From an uncultured Collinsella sp. (GTDB lineage: Bacteria > Actinomycetota > Coriobacteriia > Coriobacteriales > Coriobacteriaceae), in assembly GCA_902467875.1 (NCBI GenBank), contig CABQWP010000026.1:1-25406 (forward strand): DNA of 25,406 nt. Reading direction: 5' to 3'. The notes under the pieces are model-generated. The model did no database searches, was not told the origin of the DNA, and was given only the letters and a program-made list of their open reading frames with translations. Positions within the stretch are counted from its first letter, which is position 1. Each line of letters starts with the position of its first letter. The position numbers and the translations under genes are program-made. Positions 1-6,639 of the stretch are shown here, piece after piece.

Positions 1-36
1 AACGTCCTCGCCGCCCCCGGGGCCCCCCCCGGGAAA

Positions 37-139
37 ACCTGCCATTTAGGGACAGGTTTGTTTTGGTCGGTTTTATATGGGCAAATGTCGTTTCCCCTGA
101 TAAAACCTACCAAAATAAACCTGTCCCTTTTCGGCAGGT
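37..139. repeat. Long imperfect inverted repeat (hairpin-forming)
   Basis: Two 40-nt arms at 37-76 and 100-139 are reverse complements with a few mismatches and enclose a 23-nt loop. The inner part of the arms, GGGACAGGTTT followed by a T/G-rich stretch, is nearly perfect; the outer part ends in ACCTGCC/GGCAGGT. There is no T-run after the right arm, so it does not look like an ordinary intrinsic terminator. It resembles a REP/MITE-type intergenic palindrome. Nothing else was recognised in bases 1-203 except a small perfect dyad, CTTCAG-A-CTGAAG, at 177-189. Confidence 0.75.
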
Positions 140-203
140 ATGCCTGTGCTATTCTGTGAGATTGTCAAGTTAGTACCTTCAGACTGAAGTAATCGATACC
201 TAA

Positions 204-316
204 GGCGTGTCCGCCTGCTTGGTTTTCGTAGATTCCGCACGAGCCGAAGAGCACTTAATGTGCTCTTCGTGCGAGCCAGGACCTGACCGAGCGAAAACCA
301 AGCAGGCGGACACGCC
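204..316 (+). repeat. Structured repeat family A, copy 1 (valS leader)
   Basis: Outer arms at 204-228 and 292-316 are a perfect 25-bp inverted repeat. Inside lies a 43-nt core (233-275) that folds as CGCAC (236-240), a 5-nt bulge, a 9-bp stem GAAGAGCAC/GTGCTCTTC (246-254 with 260-268), loop TTAAT, then GTGCG (269-273). The same core, in opposite orientation, is found after valS at 3087-3129. The right arm ends 20 nt before the valS start codon, so the structure would lie in the valS leader RNA if transcription starts upstream of it. It lacks T-box hallmarks. It could be a regulatory leader or a non-autonomous mobile palindrome. Confidence 0.8.
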
Positions 317-336
317 GGCGGGACAGGGAGAGATAT

Positions 337-3033
337 ATGGAAGAGATGCCCAAGAACTACGATCCGTCGACCAACGAGCCGGCGATCCTGCAGAAGTGGC
401 TCGACGGCGGCTACTACAAGCGCCGTGAGGGCGTGGGCGACTGCACCGTCACCATTCCGCCTCCCAATGTGACCGGCAAGCTCCACATGGGTCACGCCAC
501 CGACGACTCCATTCAGGACGCCATCATCCGTATGGCTCGCATGCGCGGCAAGTCCACGCGCTGGGTGCTGGGCACCGACCACGCCGGTATCGCTACGCAG
601 ACCAAGGTCGACAAGAAGCTCAAGAGCGAGGGCATTAGCCGCCTGGAGATCGGTCGCGACAAGTTTGTCGACGCTTGCTGGGATTGGACCCACGAGTACG
701 GCGGCATCATCGTCGAGCAGATCAAGCGCATGGGCTGCTCCGTAGACTTCGATAACGAGCGCTTTACAATGGACGAGGACTACGCCCAGGCCGTGCGCAA
801 GGTCTTCTGCGACTGGTACCACGACGGCCTGATCTATCGCGGCAAGCGCATCGTCAACTGGTGCCCCAACTGCACCACCGCTATCTCGGACGACGAGGCC
901 GAGTACAAGGACGAGAAGGGCCACCTGTGGCACCTGCGCTACCCGCTGACCGAGCCGGTCAACGGCCAGGACTACATCGTCGTCGCCACCACGCGCCCCG
1001 AGACCATGCTCGGCGACACGGGCGTTGCAGTCTCTCCTAAGGATCCCGAGAAGGCCGCCTTCGTGGGCAAGACCGTCAAGCTCCCCATCGTCGACCGCGA
1101 GATCCCCATTTTTGAGGATTGGCACGTCGACGCCAACTTCGGTTCCGGCTTCGTTAAGGTCACCCCGGCCCACGACCCCAACGACTACGCCATGGGTCAG
1201 GCTCACGACTTGCCGCAGATCAACATTTTCGACGAGCACGCGGTGGTCGTCGAGGGCTACGGCGAGTTCACCGGCATGACCCGCGAGGAGTGCCGCGAGG
1301 CCGTCATTAAGTGGTTCGAGGACCACGACCTGCTCGACCACGTCGAGGACCACGACCACTCCGTCATGCACTGCTACCGCTGCGACGCCGCGCTTGAGCC
1401 GTGGCTGTCCGAGCAGTGGTTTGTGGCCGTCGACAAGCTCAAGGGGCCGGCGCTCGACGCCGTTAACTCCGGCAAGGTCACCTTCCACCCCGCGCGCTGG
1501 ACGCAGACCTACACCACCTGGATGGAGAACCTTAAGGACTGGTGCATCAGCCGTCAGCTGTGGTGGGGCCACCGCATCCCCGTGTTCTACTGCGAGGACT
1601 GCGGTTGGGAGGACGCCCTCACCGAGGACACCGACGTGTGCCCCAAGTGCGGCGGCCATCACGTGCACCAGGACGAGAACGTGCTGGACACCTGGTTCAG
1701 CTCGCAGCTGTGGACCTTTGCCACGCAGGGCTGGCCGCAAAAGCCGGAGCTGCTCGAGGGCCATCACCCCACGACGGCGCTGGTCACCGCACGCGACATC
1801 ATCGCGCTGTGGGTCGCCCGTATGGTCATGAGCTCGCTGTATTTCTTGGACGAGGTGCCGTTTAAGGATGTCGTCATCTATCCGACGATTCTGGCCAAGG
1901 ACGGCAGCCGCATGTCCAAGTCCAAGGGCAACGGCGTTGACCCCATGGACCTTATCGGTATGTACGGTGCCGACGCCATGCGCTTCAACCTGCTTACGCT
2001 GTGCACCAACAACCAGGACGTCAAGTTTGACGCGAACATCGACAAGAAGACAAAGAAGCTCATCGACAGCCCGCGCACCGAGCAGGCCAAGTCGTTTGTG
2101 ACCAAGATCTGGAACGCCAGCCGCTTCCTGCTTATGAACATGGAGGGCTACACGCCCGGCGAGCCCGTCGTGGAGACGCCGGCCGACGCCTGGATGTTCA
2201 GCCGCCTGGCCAAGGCCGTCAAGATGGTCACCGAGGGTATCGAGAACTACACCTTTGGCGACATGGCCCGCGGCGTGCAGCAGTTCTTCTGGAACGAGGT
2301 CTGCGACTGGTACGTCGAGGTCACTAAGGCTCGTCTGAAGGGCGAGGGCCGTCTGCAGGCGCAGCGCAACCTGATTTTTGTGCTTGACACCTCCATTCGC
2401 CTGATGCACCCGCTTATGCCGTTTGTCACCGAGGAGATCTGGGACAACATGCCGGCGAGCGTGCTCGACCTGGATGCCGAGGGCAACGTGGACCGCGCCG
2501 AGGCGCTCATGATCGCCAAGTGGCCCGAGCCCGCCGACTACGCCAAGTACGTCGACGAGCCCGCCGAGCGCGCGTTTGAGCTGTGCCGCACCGTCGTTTC
2601 CGCCGCCCGTGCTACCCGTTCGCGTTATCGCTTGAGCCCCAAGGCCGAGCTCGACGTGGTCGTGCGCGCCGGTGCCGAGGACATCGAGAAGCTCGAGAGC
2701 CTGCGCTCGACCATTGAGCCGCTGGCCAACACGGCTTCGCTGGTGATGGGCACCGACGTTGAGAAGCCGGCTGCGAGCATCGCCGTTGTCGACAGTGGCG
2801 TTGAGGTTTTTGTGGTGCTTGAGGGCAAGGTTGACCTTTCGGCCGAGAAGGCACGCCTGGAGAAGGAGATCGCCGCGGCGCAGAAGGAGCTCGCCGGCTG
2901 CGAGAAGACGCTCGCCAACGAGGGCTTTGTGGCTAAGGCCGCGCCTGCCGTGGTCCAGAAGAAGAGGGACCGTGCAGCTGAGCTCAAGGAGATCCTGGCG
3001 GCGCTGACTGCTCAGGTTGCTGACTTCTCGTAA
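337..3033 (+). CDS. valS: Valyl-tRNA synthetase
   Basis: Class I aminoacyl-tRNA synthetase that charges tRNA-Val in the cytoplasm. The 898-residue protein has the usual full length. The HIGH-type signature is PPPNVTGKLHMGH (residues 41-53) and the KMSKS loop is RMSKSK (about 525-530). Several Cys pairs in the middle of the protein (CPNC, CYRC, CEDC, CPKC) look like zinc-binding knuckles. The C-terminal 70 residues are Lys/Glu/Ala-rich and read as the tRNA-binding coiled coil typical of ValRS. The start at 337 is preceded by a purine-rich AGGGAGAG; an in-frame ATG nine bases later is a possible alternative. It stands alone between two copies of repeat family A. A long open frame on the opposite strand is a by-product of GC-rich codon use. 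Confidence 0.98.
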   Translation: MEEMPKNYDPSTNEPAILQKWLDGGYYKRREGVGDCTVTIPPPNVTGKLHMGHATDDSIQDAIIRMARMRGKSTRWVLGTDHAGIATQTKVDKKLKSEGISRLEIGRDKFVDACWDWTHEYGGIIVEQIKRMGCSVDFDNERFTMDEDYAQAVRKVFCDWYHDGLIYRGKRIVNWCPNCTTAISDDEAEYKDEKGHLWHLRYPLTEPVNGQDYIVVATTRPETMLGDTGVAVSPKDPEKAAFVGKTVKLPIVDREIPIFEDWHVDANFGSGFVKVTPAHDPNDYAMGQAHDLPQINIFDEHAVVVEGYGEFTGMTREECREAVIKWFEDHDLLDHVEDHDHSVMHCYRCDAALEPWLSEQWFVAVDKLKGPALDAVNSGKVTFHPARWTQTYTTWMENLKDWCISRQLWWGHRIPVFYCEDCGWEDALTEDTDVCPKCGGHHVHQDENVLDTWFSSQLWTFATQGWPQKPELLEGHHPTTALVTARDIIALWVARMVMSSLYFLDEVPFKDVVIYPTILAKDGSRMSKSKGNGVDPMDLIGMYGADAMRFNLLTLCTNNQDVKFDANIDKKTKKLIDSPRTEQAKSFVTKIWNASRFLLMNMEGYTPGEPVVETPADAWMFSRLAKAVKMVTEGIENYTFGDMARGVQQFFWNEVCDWYVEVTKARLKGEGRLQAQRNLIFVLDTSIRLMHPLMPFVTEEIWDNMPASVLDLDAEGNVDRAEALMIAKWPEPADYAKYVDEPAERAFELCRTVVSAARATRSRYRLSPKAELDVVVRAGAEDIEKLESLRSTIEPLANTASLVMGTDVEKPAASIAVVDSGVEVFVVLEGKVDLSAEKARLEKEIAAAQKELAGCEKTLANEGFVAKAAPAVVQKKRDRAAELKEILAALTAQVADFS

Positions 3034-3044
3034 GGTTTACTCGG

Positions 3045-3160
3045 GGGCGCGGTTTGGGGCATTGCTCGCTACTGCGGACAGTCCTGCTCGCACGAAGGCC
3101 ACATTAAGTGGCCTTCGGCTCGTGCGGAACTTGTACCGAGCAAAGCCCCAAACCGCTCCC
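3045..3160 (-). repeat. Structured repeat family A, copy 2 (after valS)
   Basis: It begins 11 nt after the valS stop codon. Arms 3045-3068 and 3137-3160 pair at 22 of 24 positions. The 43-nt core at 3087-3129, read on the minus strand, is identical to copy 1 at 39 of 43 positions. The four differences form two exchanged base pairs, so the stem stays intact (GAAGGCCAC/GTGGCCTTC here, GAAGAGCAC/GTGCTCTTC in copy 1). The outer arms are mostly unrelated to those of copy 1. No T-run follows. A further small hairpin, GGCCAC-loop-GTGGCC, lies at 3194-3211. Confidence 0.8.
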
Positions 3161-3254
3161 ACGGCGGTTACGGGGGCGTCCGCTGCCTGGTAGGGCCACT
3201 TGGTTGTGGCCTTAATCTCGCTGCAAAGCGGTGTTTGGCTGATATTTTGAATGG

Positions 3255-3287
3255 GAGGGGCTCGTTGTTTGTTACGGGCCTCTTTTT
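3255..3287 (+). terminator. Possible weak terminator before folC
   Basis: A G-rich left arm (GAGG, bulge, CTCG) can pair with CGGGCCTC, which is followed by five T residues. The stem is short and bulged. Its position about 20 nt upstream of the folC start makes it either the end of the valS transcript or a leader structure. Low certainty. Confidence 0.3.
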
Positions 3288-3308
3288 ATGTTGAGGGGAC
3301 TTTGGTTT

Positions 3309-4652
3309 ATGCCTAAGCGTTCGGGGTCGTATTCTGTGCCGTTCTCGTTTGAGTTGCTTTCGTTTGGTGAGGCTGTGGGGCTTGCTGCCGATACGGGGCG
3401 GATTTCTGGGGATGCTGGGCCTCTGCTTGAGACGGTTGTCGATATGCTCGATGAGCTGGGACGTCCGGACGAGTATTTCGATTGCATTCAGGTTGCCGGT
3501 ACCAATGGCAAGACTTCGACCACGCGTTTTTCGGCTGCCATCCTTTGCGGTGAGGGGTTAAAGACCGCACTGTATACGTCTCCGCAGTTGGTGCGCTATC
3601 CTGAGCGCATGGAGGTCGATGGGCGCGTCGTGAGCGATGAGGCGTTTGCTCGTGGCGTTTCTGCCGCCGTCGAGGCGGGGCATCGCGTGAACGCTCGTCG
3701 TGTGGCGGTAGGGGAGCGCGCGTACACCATTACGCCGTTTGACCTGCTGACGGCTGCGGCGCTGGTGGTGTTTGCCGAGGCTGCAGTGGACGTTGCTGTG
3801 CTCGAGGTTGGCATGGGCGGCCGTTGGGACGCCACGAGTGCGACCGATCCCGTCGCCGTTGCCATTACTGGCATCGGGCTCGACCACACGCACATCCTGG
3901 GCGACACGCTCGAGGCCATTGCGGGGGAGAAGGCTGCGGTCATCAAGCCCGGACGTCTGGTTGTGCTGGGTGAGGGTACGCACGAGTCGAGCGTTCAGCG
4001 CGTGATGGATGCCCGTTGCCGTGAGTGCGGTGTGGTGCCGCTGGTGGTGAGCCACGCCACGACCAAGGTGCCGGCGCATGTGGGCGACACGGTGGAGTTC
4101 AGCTGCACCACGCCGCGCACGATTTATACGTCGAGCATGGTCAAGCCGGCCTACCAGCCGCAGAATGCTGCGTGCGCGATTATGCTCTGCGAGGGGTATC
4201 TGGGCCGCGAACTCGACCACGATGCGCTCGACACCTCGCTTATGGGCTGCCCCACGCCGGGCCGTTTTGACGTGCTGGGGATCGACCCGCTCAAGCTGAT
4301 TGATGCCTGCCATAACCCTCAGAGCTGCGAGAACTTTGTGAGCGCGCTGGACGAGATCGACCCGTGCGTGGAGAATCGCCCCACGCTGCTGTGCGCTGCG
4401 CTGGCCGACAAGGACGTGGCGGGTATCGTTGATGTGCTGATCCCGGCTTTCCCGCGCGTGGTTGTGACCCAGACCGATTCCGATCGCGCCCTGCCGGCGG
4501 AGGAGCTCGCCGCCCTTGTGGACGCCGATAAACTCGCGGGCGTGTACGCGAGCGTGCCCGAGGCCCTCGCGGCCCTCGATGCCGCAGACGAGCCTTTCGT
4601 TGCCGCCGGCACCATCACCCTAGCCGGCGAAGTAGCCGGCCTGCTGCGTTAA
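3309..4652 (+). CDS. folC: Folylpolyglutamate synthase / dihydrofolate synthase family
   Basis: Mur-ligase-like ATP-dependent enzyme that adds glutamate to folates (and, in bifunctional members, makes dihydrofolate from dihydropteroate). The ATP-binding P-loop is GTNGKTST (residues 64-71 from the chosen start), followed by a SPQLVRYPERMEVDG stretch typical of FolC. The conserved VLEVGMGGRWDATS and ITGIGLDHTHILGDT motifs lie in the middle, and DACHNPQS in the C-terminal domain. The 447-residue length is normal. I chose the ATG at 3309 because GAGGGGA lies about 9 nt upstream; an ATG at 3288 would add seven residues but has a poor ribosome site. No folate-synthesis neighbours are present. Confidence 0.93.
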   Translation: MPKRSGSYSVPFSFELLSFGEAVGLAADTGRISGDAGPLLETVVDMLDELGRPDEYFDCIQVAGTNGKTSTTRFSAAILCGEGLKTALYTSPQLVRYPERMEVDGRVVSDEAFARGVSAAVEAGHRVNARRVAVGERAYTITPFDLLTAAALVVFAEAAVDVAVLEVGMGGRWDATSATDPVAVAITGIGLDHTHILGDTLEAIAGEKAAVIKPGRLVVLGEGTHESSVQRVMDARCRECGVVPLVVSHATTKVPAHVGDTVEFSCTTPRTIYTSSMVKPAYQPQNAACAIMLCEGYLGRELDHDALDTSLMGCPTPGRFDVLGIDPLKLIDACHNPQSCENFVSALDEIDPCVENRPTLLCAALADKDVAGIVDVLIPAFPRVVVTQTDSDRALPAEELAALVDADKLAGVYASVPEALAALDAADEPFVAAGTITLAGEVAGLLR

Positions 4653-4666
4653 CCCATCCCCTCATC

Positions 4667-4733
4667 AGTTGCGGTGAAATACGGACTGTTTAACAAGCCA
4701 GAAGCCTCAAACAGTCCGTATATCACTGCAACT
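4667..4733. repeat. Palindromic repeat family C, copy 1
   Basis: Arms 4667-4691 and 4709-4733 (25 nt each) pair at 23 positions around a 17-nt loop. The outer part, AGTTGCGGTGAAATA, is shared with copy 2 at 6521-6583, while the inner stem (CGGACTGTTT here) differs but still pairs. It lies 15 nt after the folC stop and could end that transcript as RNA, but no clear T-run follows. Confidence 0.75.
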
Positions 4734-4740
4734 CAAAAGC

Positions 4741-4770
4741 AGTCAATTTGGGATGGGGCTTTTTGGCTGC
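4741..4770 (+). repeat. Short dispersed unit AGTCAATTTGGGAYGGGGCT, copy 1
   Basis: The sequence matches 6141-6171 in direct orientation (AGTCAATTTGGGA then YGGGGCT then a T-rich tail) and 6611-6637 in inverted orientation. The three copies are confined to the two gaps around the peptidase gene. Function unknown. Confidence 0.6.
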
Positions 4771-4806
4771 CCTGTGCCCCGAGTTGACTCGCTTGCCACG
4801 AAATGA

Positions 4807-4942
4807 GCCTATCTACTACGTTTTACTGACTACCCTCGACCACACGGAACATCGCGAAATTATAACCGCAGGTACACGGCTTGCGGATTTTGCGAAAAGC
4901 CGGTTATGGTCGACCTGTACGGGTTAAACGTAGTAGATAGGC
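4807..4942 (+). repeat. Structured repeat family B, copy 1
   Basis: Outer arms 4807-4826 and 4923-4942 pair at 19 of 20 positions. The interior contains GAAATTATAACCGCAGGTAC then ACGGCTT (about 4856-4882), which recurs in copy 2 at about 6378-6404. Inner complementarities are visible: CGACCA (4838-4843) with TGGTCG (4907-4912), and CGGCTT with AAGCCG. The right arm runs into CGTTTTTG, so it may terminate plus-strand transcription. The outer arms share no sequence with those of copy 2. Confidence 0.7.
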
Positions 4943-4968
4943 CGTTTTTGTGGCGCGGTGTTGGTGGG

Positions 4969-4999
4969 ATGTGACAAAGGGACTGTCCCTTTGTCACAT
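4969..4999. repeat. Perfect short palindrome at the 3' end of the peptidase gene
   Basis: Two 15-nt arms, ATGTGACAAAGGGAC and its exact reverse complement, flank a single base. It begins 3 nt beyond the stop codon of the minus-strand peptidase gene. It could form the 3' hairpin of that mRNA, but no U-run follows, so a REP-like element is as likely. Confidence 0.75.
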
Positions 5000-5002
5000 T
5001 GG

Positions 5003-6091
5003 CTAGTCTAGGCGGACCGGATCGTGGGGGTAGGCGTTGAGAATCTCGACGCCGTTCTCGGTCACCAGGGCAAGGTCCTCGATGCGGACACCGGTGCGGC
5101 CGGGGAGGTAGATGCCCGGTTCGATGGAGAACGTCATGCCCGGTTCAACGACCTGCTCGTTGACGAGCGAGACGTCGCCTGGCTCGTGGTCCTGCAGGCC
5201 GATCGAGTGGCCCAGGCGATGCGTGAAGTACTTGCCGTAGCCAGCGTCCTCAATCACGTCGCGCGCGGCGCGGTCCAGGTCACACATGCGCACACCCGGT
5301 GCGATGAGCGCCTCGGCGGCCTCGTTGGCGCGGCGCACGATGTCGTAGATGTGTGCCGTCTCCTCGTCCGGCTCGCCCCAAAAGAACGTGCGCGTCATGT
5401 CCGAGCAGTAGTTGCAGCGGCGTCCGCCAATGTCGAACAGCACCACGTCGCCGCGTTTGAGCACGGTGTCGTCGGGCTCGTGATGCGGGTCGCCGGCGTT
5501 GGCGCCAAAGCTCACGATGGGCGGGAAGCTAAAGCCCTCGCAGCCGTGCTTGCGATACAGACCGAGCATCCGGTCGGCAATTTCGCGCTCCGTCACGCCC
5601 TCGTGAACGAGTTTGATGGCGTCGGCCATCACGTCGTCGTTAGCGGCCGAGGACGCGCGCATCAGCTCCTGCTCGGCTTCGTCCTTGTGGGTGCGTGCGG
5701 CGGTGACGGCAAAGTCGCCCAGGAAAAACTCGCTGGCGGCGTGGCGCTCCATGAGCGGCATCAAAAAGCCGGAGCGCATGACGGTATCGATGCCGAGCGG
5801 CTTGGTCGGATCGATCTCACTCGCGATGGCGTCGGCCACGACGTCGGTATCGGTGTGGTAGGCGACGCGGGCATTGTCGTACTCGGGCAGCTGATGCAGT
5901 GCGTTGACCAGGATCACTGGCTCGGCATTGCGCGCGAGCAGCACACCGCAAAAACGCTCGAACATATCGGCATAAAAGCCGGTCAGGTAATAGATCGACC
6001 ATGGGTCGTTTACGAGCAGCTGTGCGCCGGGGTGCTGAGCCTCGAGCGCATCGAGCACGCGCGCCACACGCTGGTCATCGACATGTGCCAT
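5003..6091 (-). CDS. M24 family Xaa-Pro peptidase (PepQ/PepP-like)
   Basis: Cytoplasmic metallopeptidase of the creatinase/pita-bread fold that cleaves dipeptides or N-terminal residues next to proline. The N-terminal creatinase-like domain covers about residues 1-130. The C-terminal catalytic domain keeps all five metal ligands: Asp220 (LFDIGG), Asp231 (CSDMTRT), His295 (HRLGHSIG), Glu324 (SIEPGIYL) and Glu338 (RIEDL). Length 362 is normal for prolidase-like members. The ATG at 6091 has AAAGGATG about 4 nt upstream. The gene is transcribed alone and convergently with folC. Whether it is an aminopeptidase or a dipeptidase cannot be decided from sequence. Both flanking gaps carry the same repeat families. 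Confidence 0.92.
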   Translation of the reverse strand: MAHVDDQRVARVLDALEAQHPGAQLLVNDPWSIYYLTGFYADMFERFCGVLLARNAEPVILVNALHQLPEYDNARVAYHTDTDVVADAIASEIDPTKPLGIDTVMRSGFLMPLMERHAASEFFLGDFAVTAARTHKDEAEQELMRASSAANDDVMADAIKLVHEGVTEREIADRMLGLYRKHGCEGFSFPPIVSFGANAGDPHHEPDDTVLKRGDVVLFDIGGRRCNYCSDMTRTFFWGEPDEETAHIYDIVRRANEAAEALIAPGVRMCDLDRAARDVIEDAGYGKYFTHRLGHSIGLQDHEPGDVSLVNEQVVEPGMTFSIEPGIYLPGRTGVRIEDLALVTENGVEILNAYPHDPVRLD

Positions 6092-6144
6092 GAAACATCC
6101 TTTCGCTGGGCTGCCACCATGGTATCCCCAATGCCGGGGTAGTC

Positions 6145-6171
6145 AATTTGGGACGGGGCTATTTTAGCTAC
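6145..6171 (+). repeat. Short dispersed unit, copy 2 (pairs with 6611-6637)
   Basis: 27 nt starting AATTTGGGACGGGGCT. It is a direct copy of 4745-4770 and the reverse complement of 6611-6637 with one mismatch. Together with 6611-6637 it brackets the whole repeat-rich gap between the peptidase gene and the DUF1667 gene. Confidence 0.65.
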
Positions 6172-6184
6172 GTCCAACATGCGG

Positions 6185-6262
6185 AATGATTTTTCTGGGA
6201 CGGGGATTAAATAATCATTGGGTGCCGAATGATTATTTAATCCCCGTCCCAGAAAAATCATT
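6185..6262. repeat. Perfect 35-bp inverted repeat
   Basis: Arms 6185-6219 and 6228-6262 are exact reverse complements over 35 nt with an 8-nt spacer (GGGTGCCG). The arm contains TCTGGGACGGGGATTAAA, so it shares the GGGACGGGG motif with the short unit nearby. A perfect palindrome of this length without a coding role suggests a mobile or hairpin element of the REP/MITE type. Confidence 0.85.
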
Positions 6263-6319
6263 TGAGCGAACGTTCGGGCTAAAGTAGTCAAAAGAGGCCC
6301 GTCACAAATGGGCTGGGTT

Positions 6320-6473
6320 CAAAAGTATGGCGGATTACGGGGCTGGACCTGTATTACTTGACCATGGGAAAAATCATGAAATTAAAACCGCAGGTAGACG
6401 GCTTATAAAAAATAGATAAATGCCGGTATGGATGGGGGTCTCCGAATCAGCCCCGTAATCCGGCATAGTTTTG
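6320..6473 (+). repeat. Structured repeat family B, copy 2
   Basis: Arms 6320-6345 and 6448-6473 pair at 24 of 26 positions. The interior shares GAAATTAAAACCGCAGGTAG then ACGGCTT, and the preceding TTGACCATGGGAAAAATC, with copy 1, in the same orientation. The arms (CGGATTACGGGGCTG type) have no similarity to those of copy 1. Function unknown; a conserved RNA fold or a mobile palindrome are the main options. Confidence 0.7.
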
Positions 6474-6520
6474 AAATGGCACTAAAGTAGGCACAAGCTA
6501 AATGCCGATTCCAAGGATAG

Positions 6521-6583
6521 TTGCGGTGGAATAGTTCCTGGATGCCGGGGTTTTGGCGGAAATCAGGAACTATTTCACCGCAA
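6521..6583. repeat. Palindromic repeat family C, copy 2
   Basis: Arms 6521-6540 and 6564-6583 pair at 19 of 20 positions, the odd one being a possible G-U pair. The outer TTGCGGTGRAATA is shared with copy 1; the inner stem GTTCCTG/CAGGAAC differs from copy 1 yet remains complementary. Confidence 0.75.
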
Positions 6584-6610
6584 TTGAGGAGGGGCGGGGT
6601 GGATGGCGGG

Positions 6611-6637
6611 GTAGCTAAAAGAGCCCCGTCCCAAATT
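6611..6637 (-). repeat. Short dispersed unit, inverted copy 3
   Basis: 27 nt, GTAGCTAAAAGAGCCCCGTC onward, the reverse complement of 6145-6171 with one mismatch. It lies directly beyond the stop codon of the minus-strand DUF1667 gene, where it would be the 3' end of that operon's transcript. Confidence 0.65.
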
Positions 6638-6639
6638 AG

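Noticed and set aside
140..336. T-box riboswitch in the valS leader
   Set aside because: No AGGGTGGNACCGCG-type box, no terminator/antiterminator pair; the hairpin there belongs to repeat family A.
73..2409. 778-codon open frame on the minus strand across valS
   Set aside because: Opposite the clear valyl-tRNA synthetase; low-complexity His/Val/Leu/Ala-rich translation typical of the antisense of GC-rich genes.
5024..6142. 372-codon plus-strand open frame over the peptidase gene
   Set aside because: The minus strand encodes all five metal ligands of an M24 peptidase; this frame is its shadow.
4653..6639. CRISPR array among the clustered repeats
   Set aside because: Repeats are few, palindromic, of several unrelated families and irregularly spaced; no cas genes.
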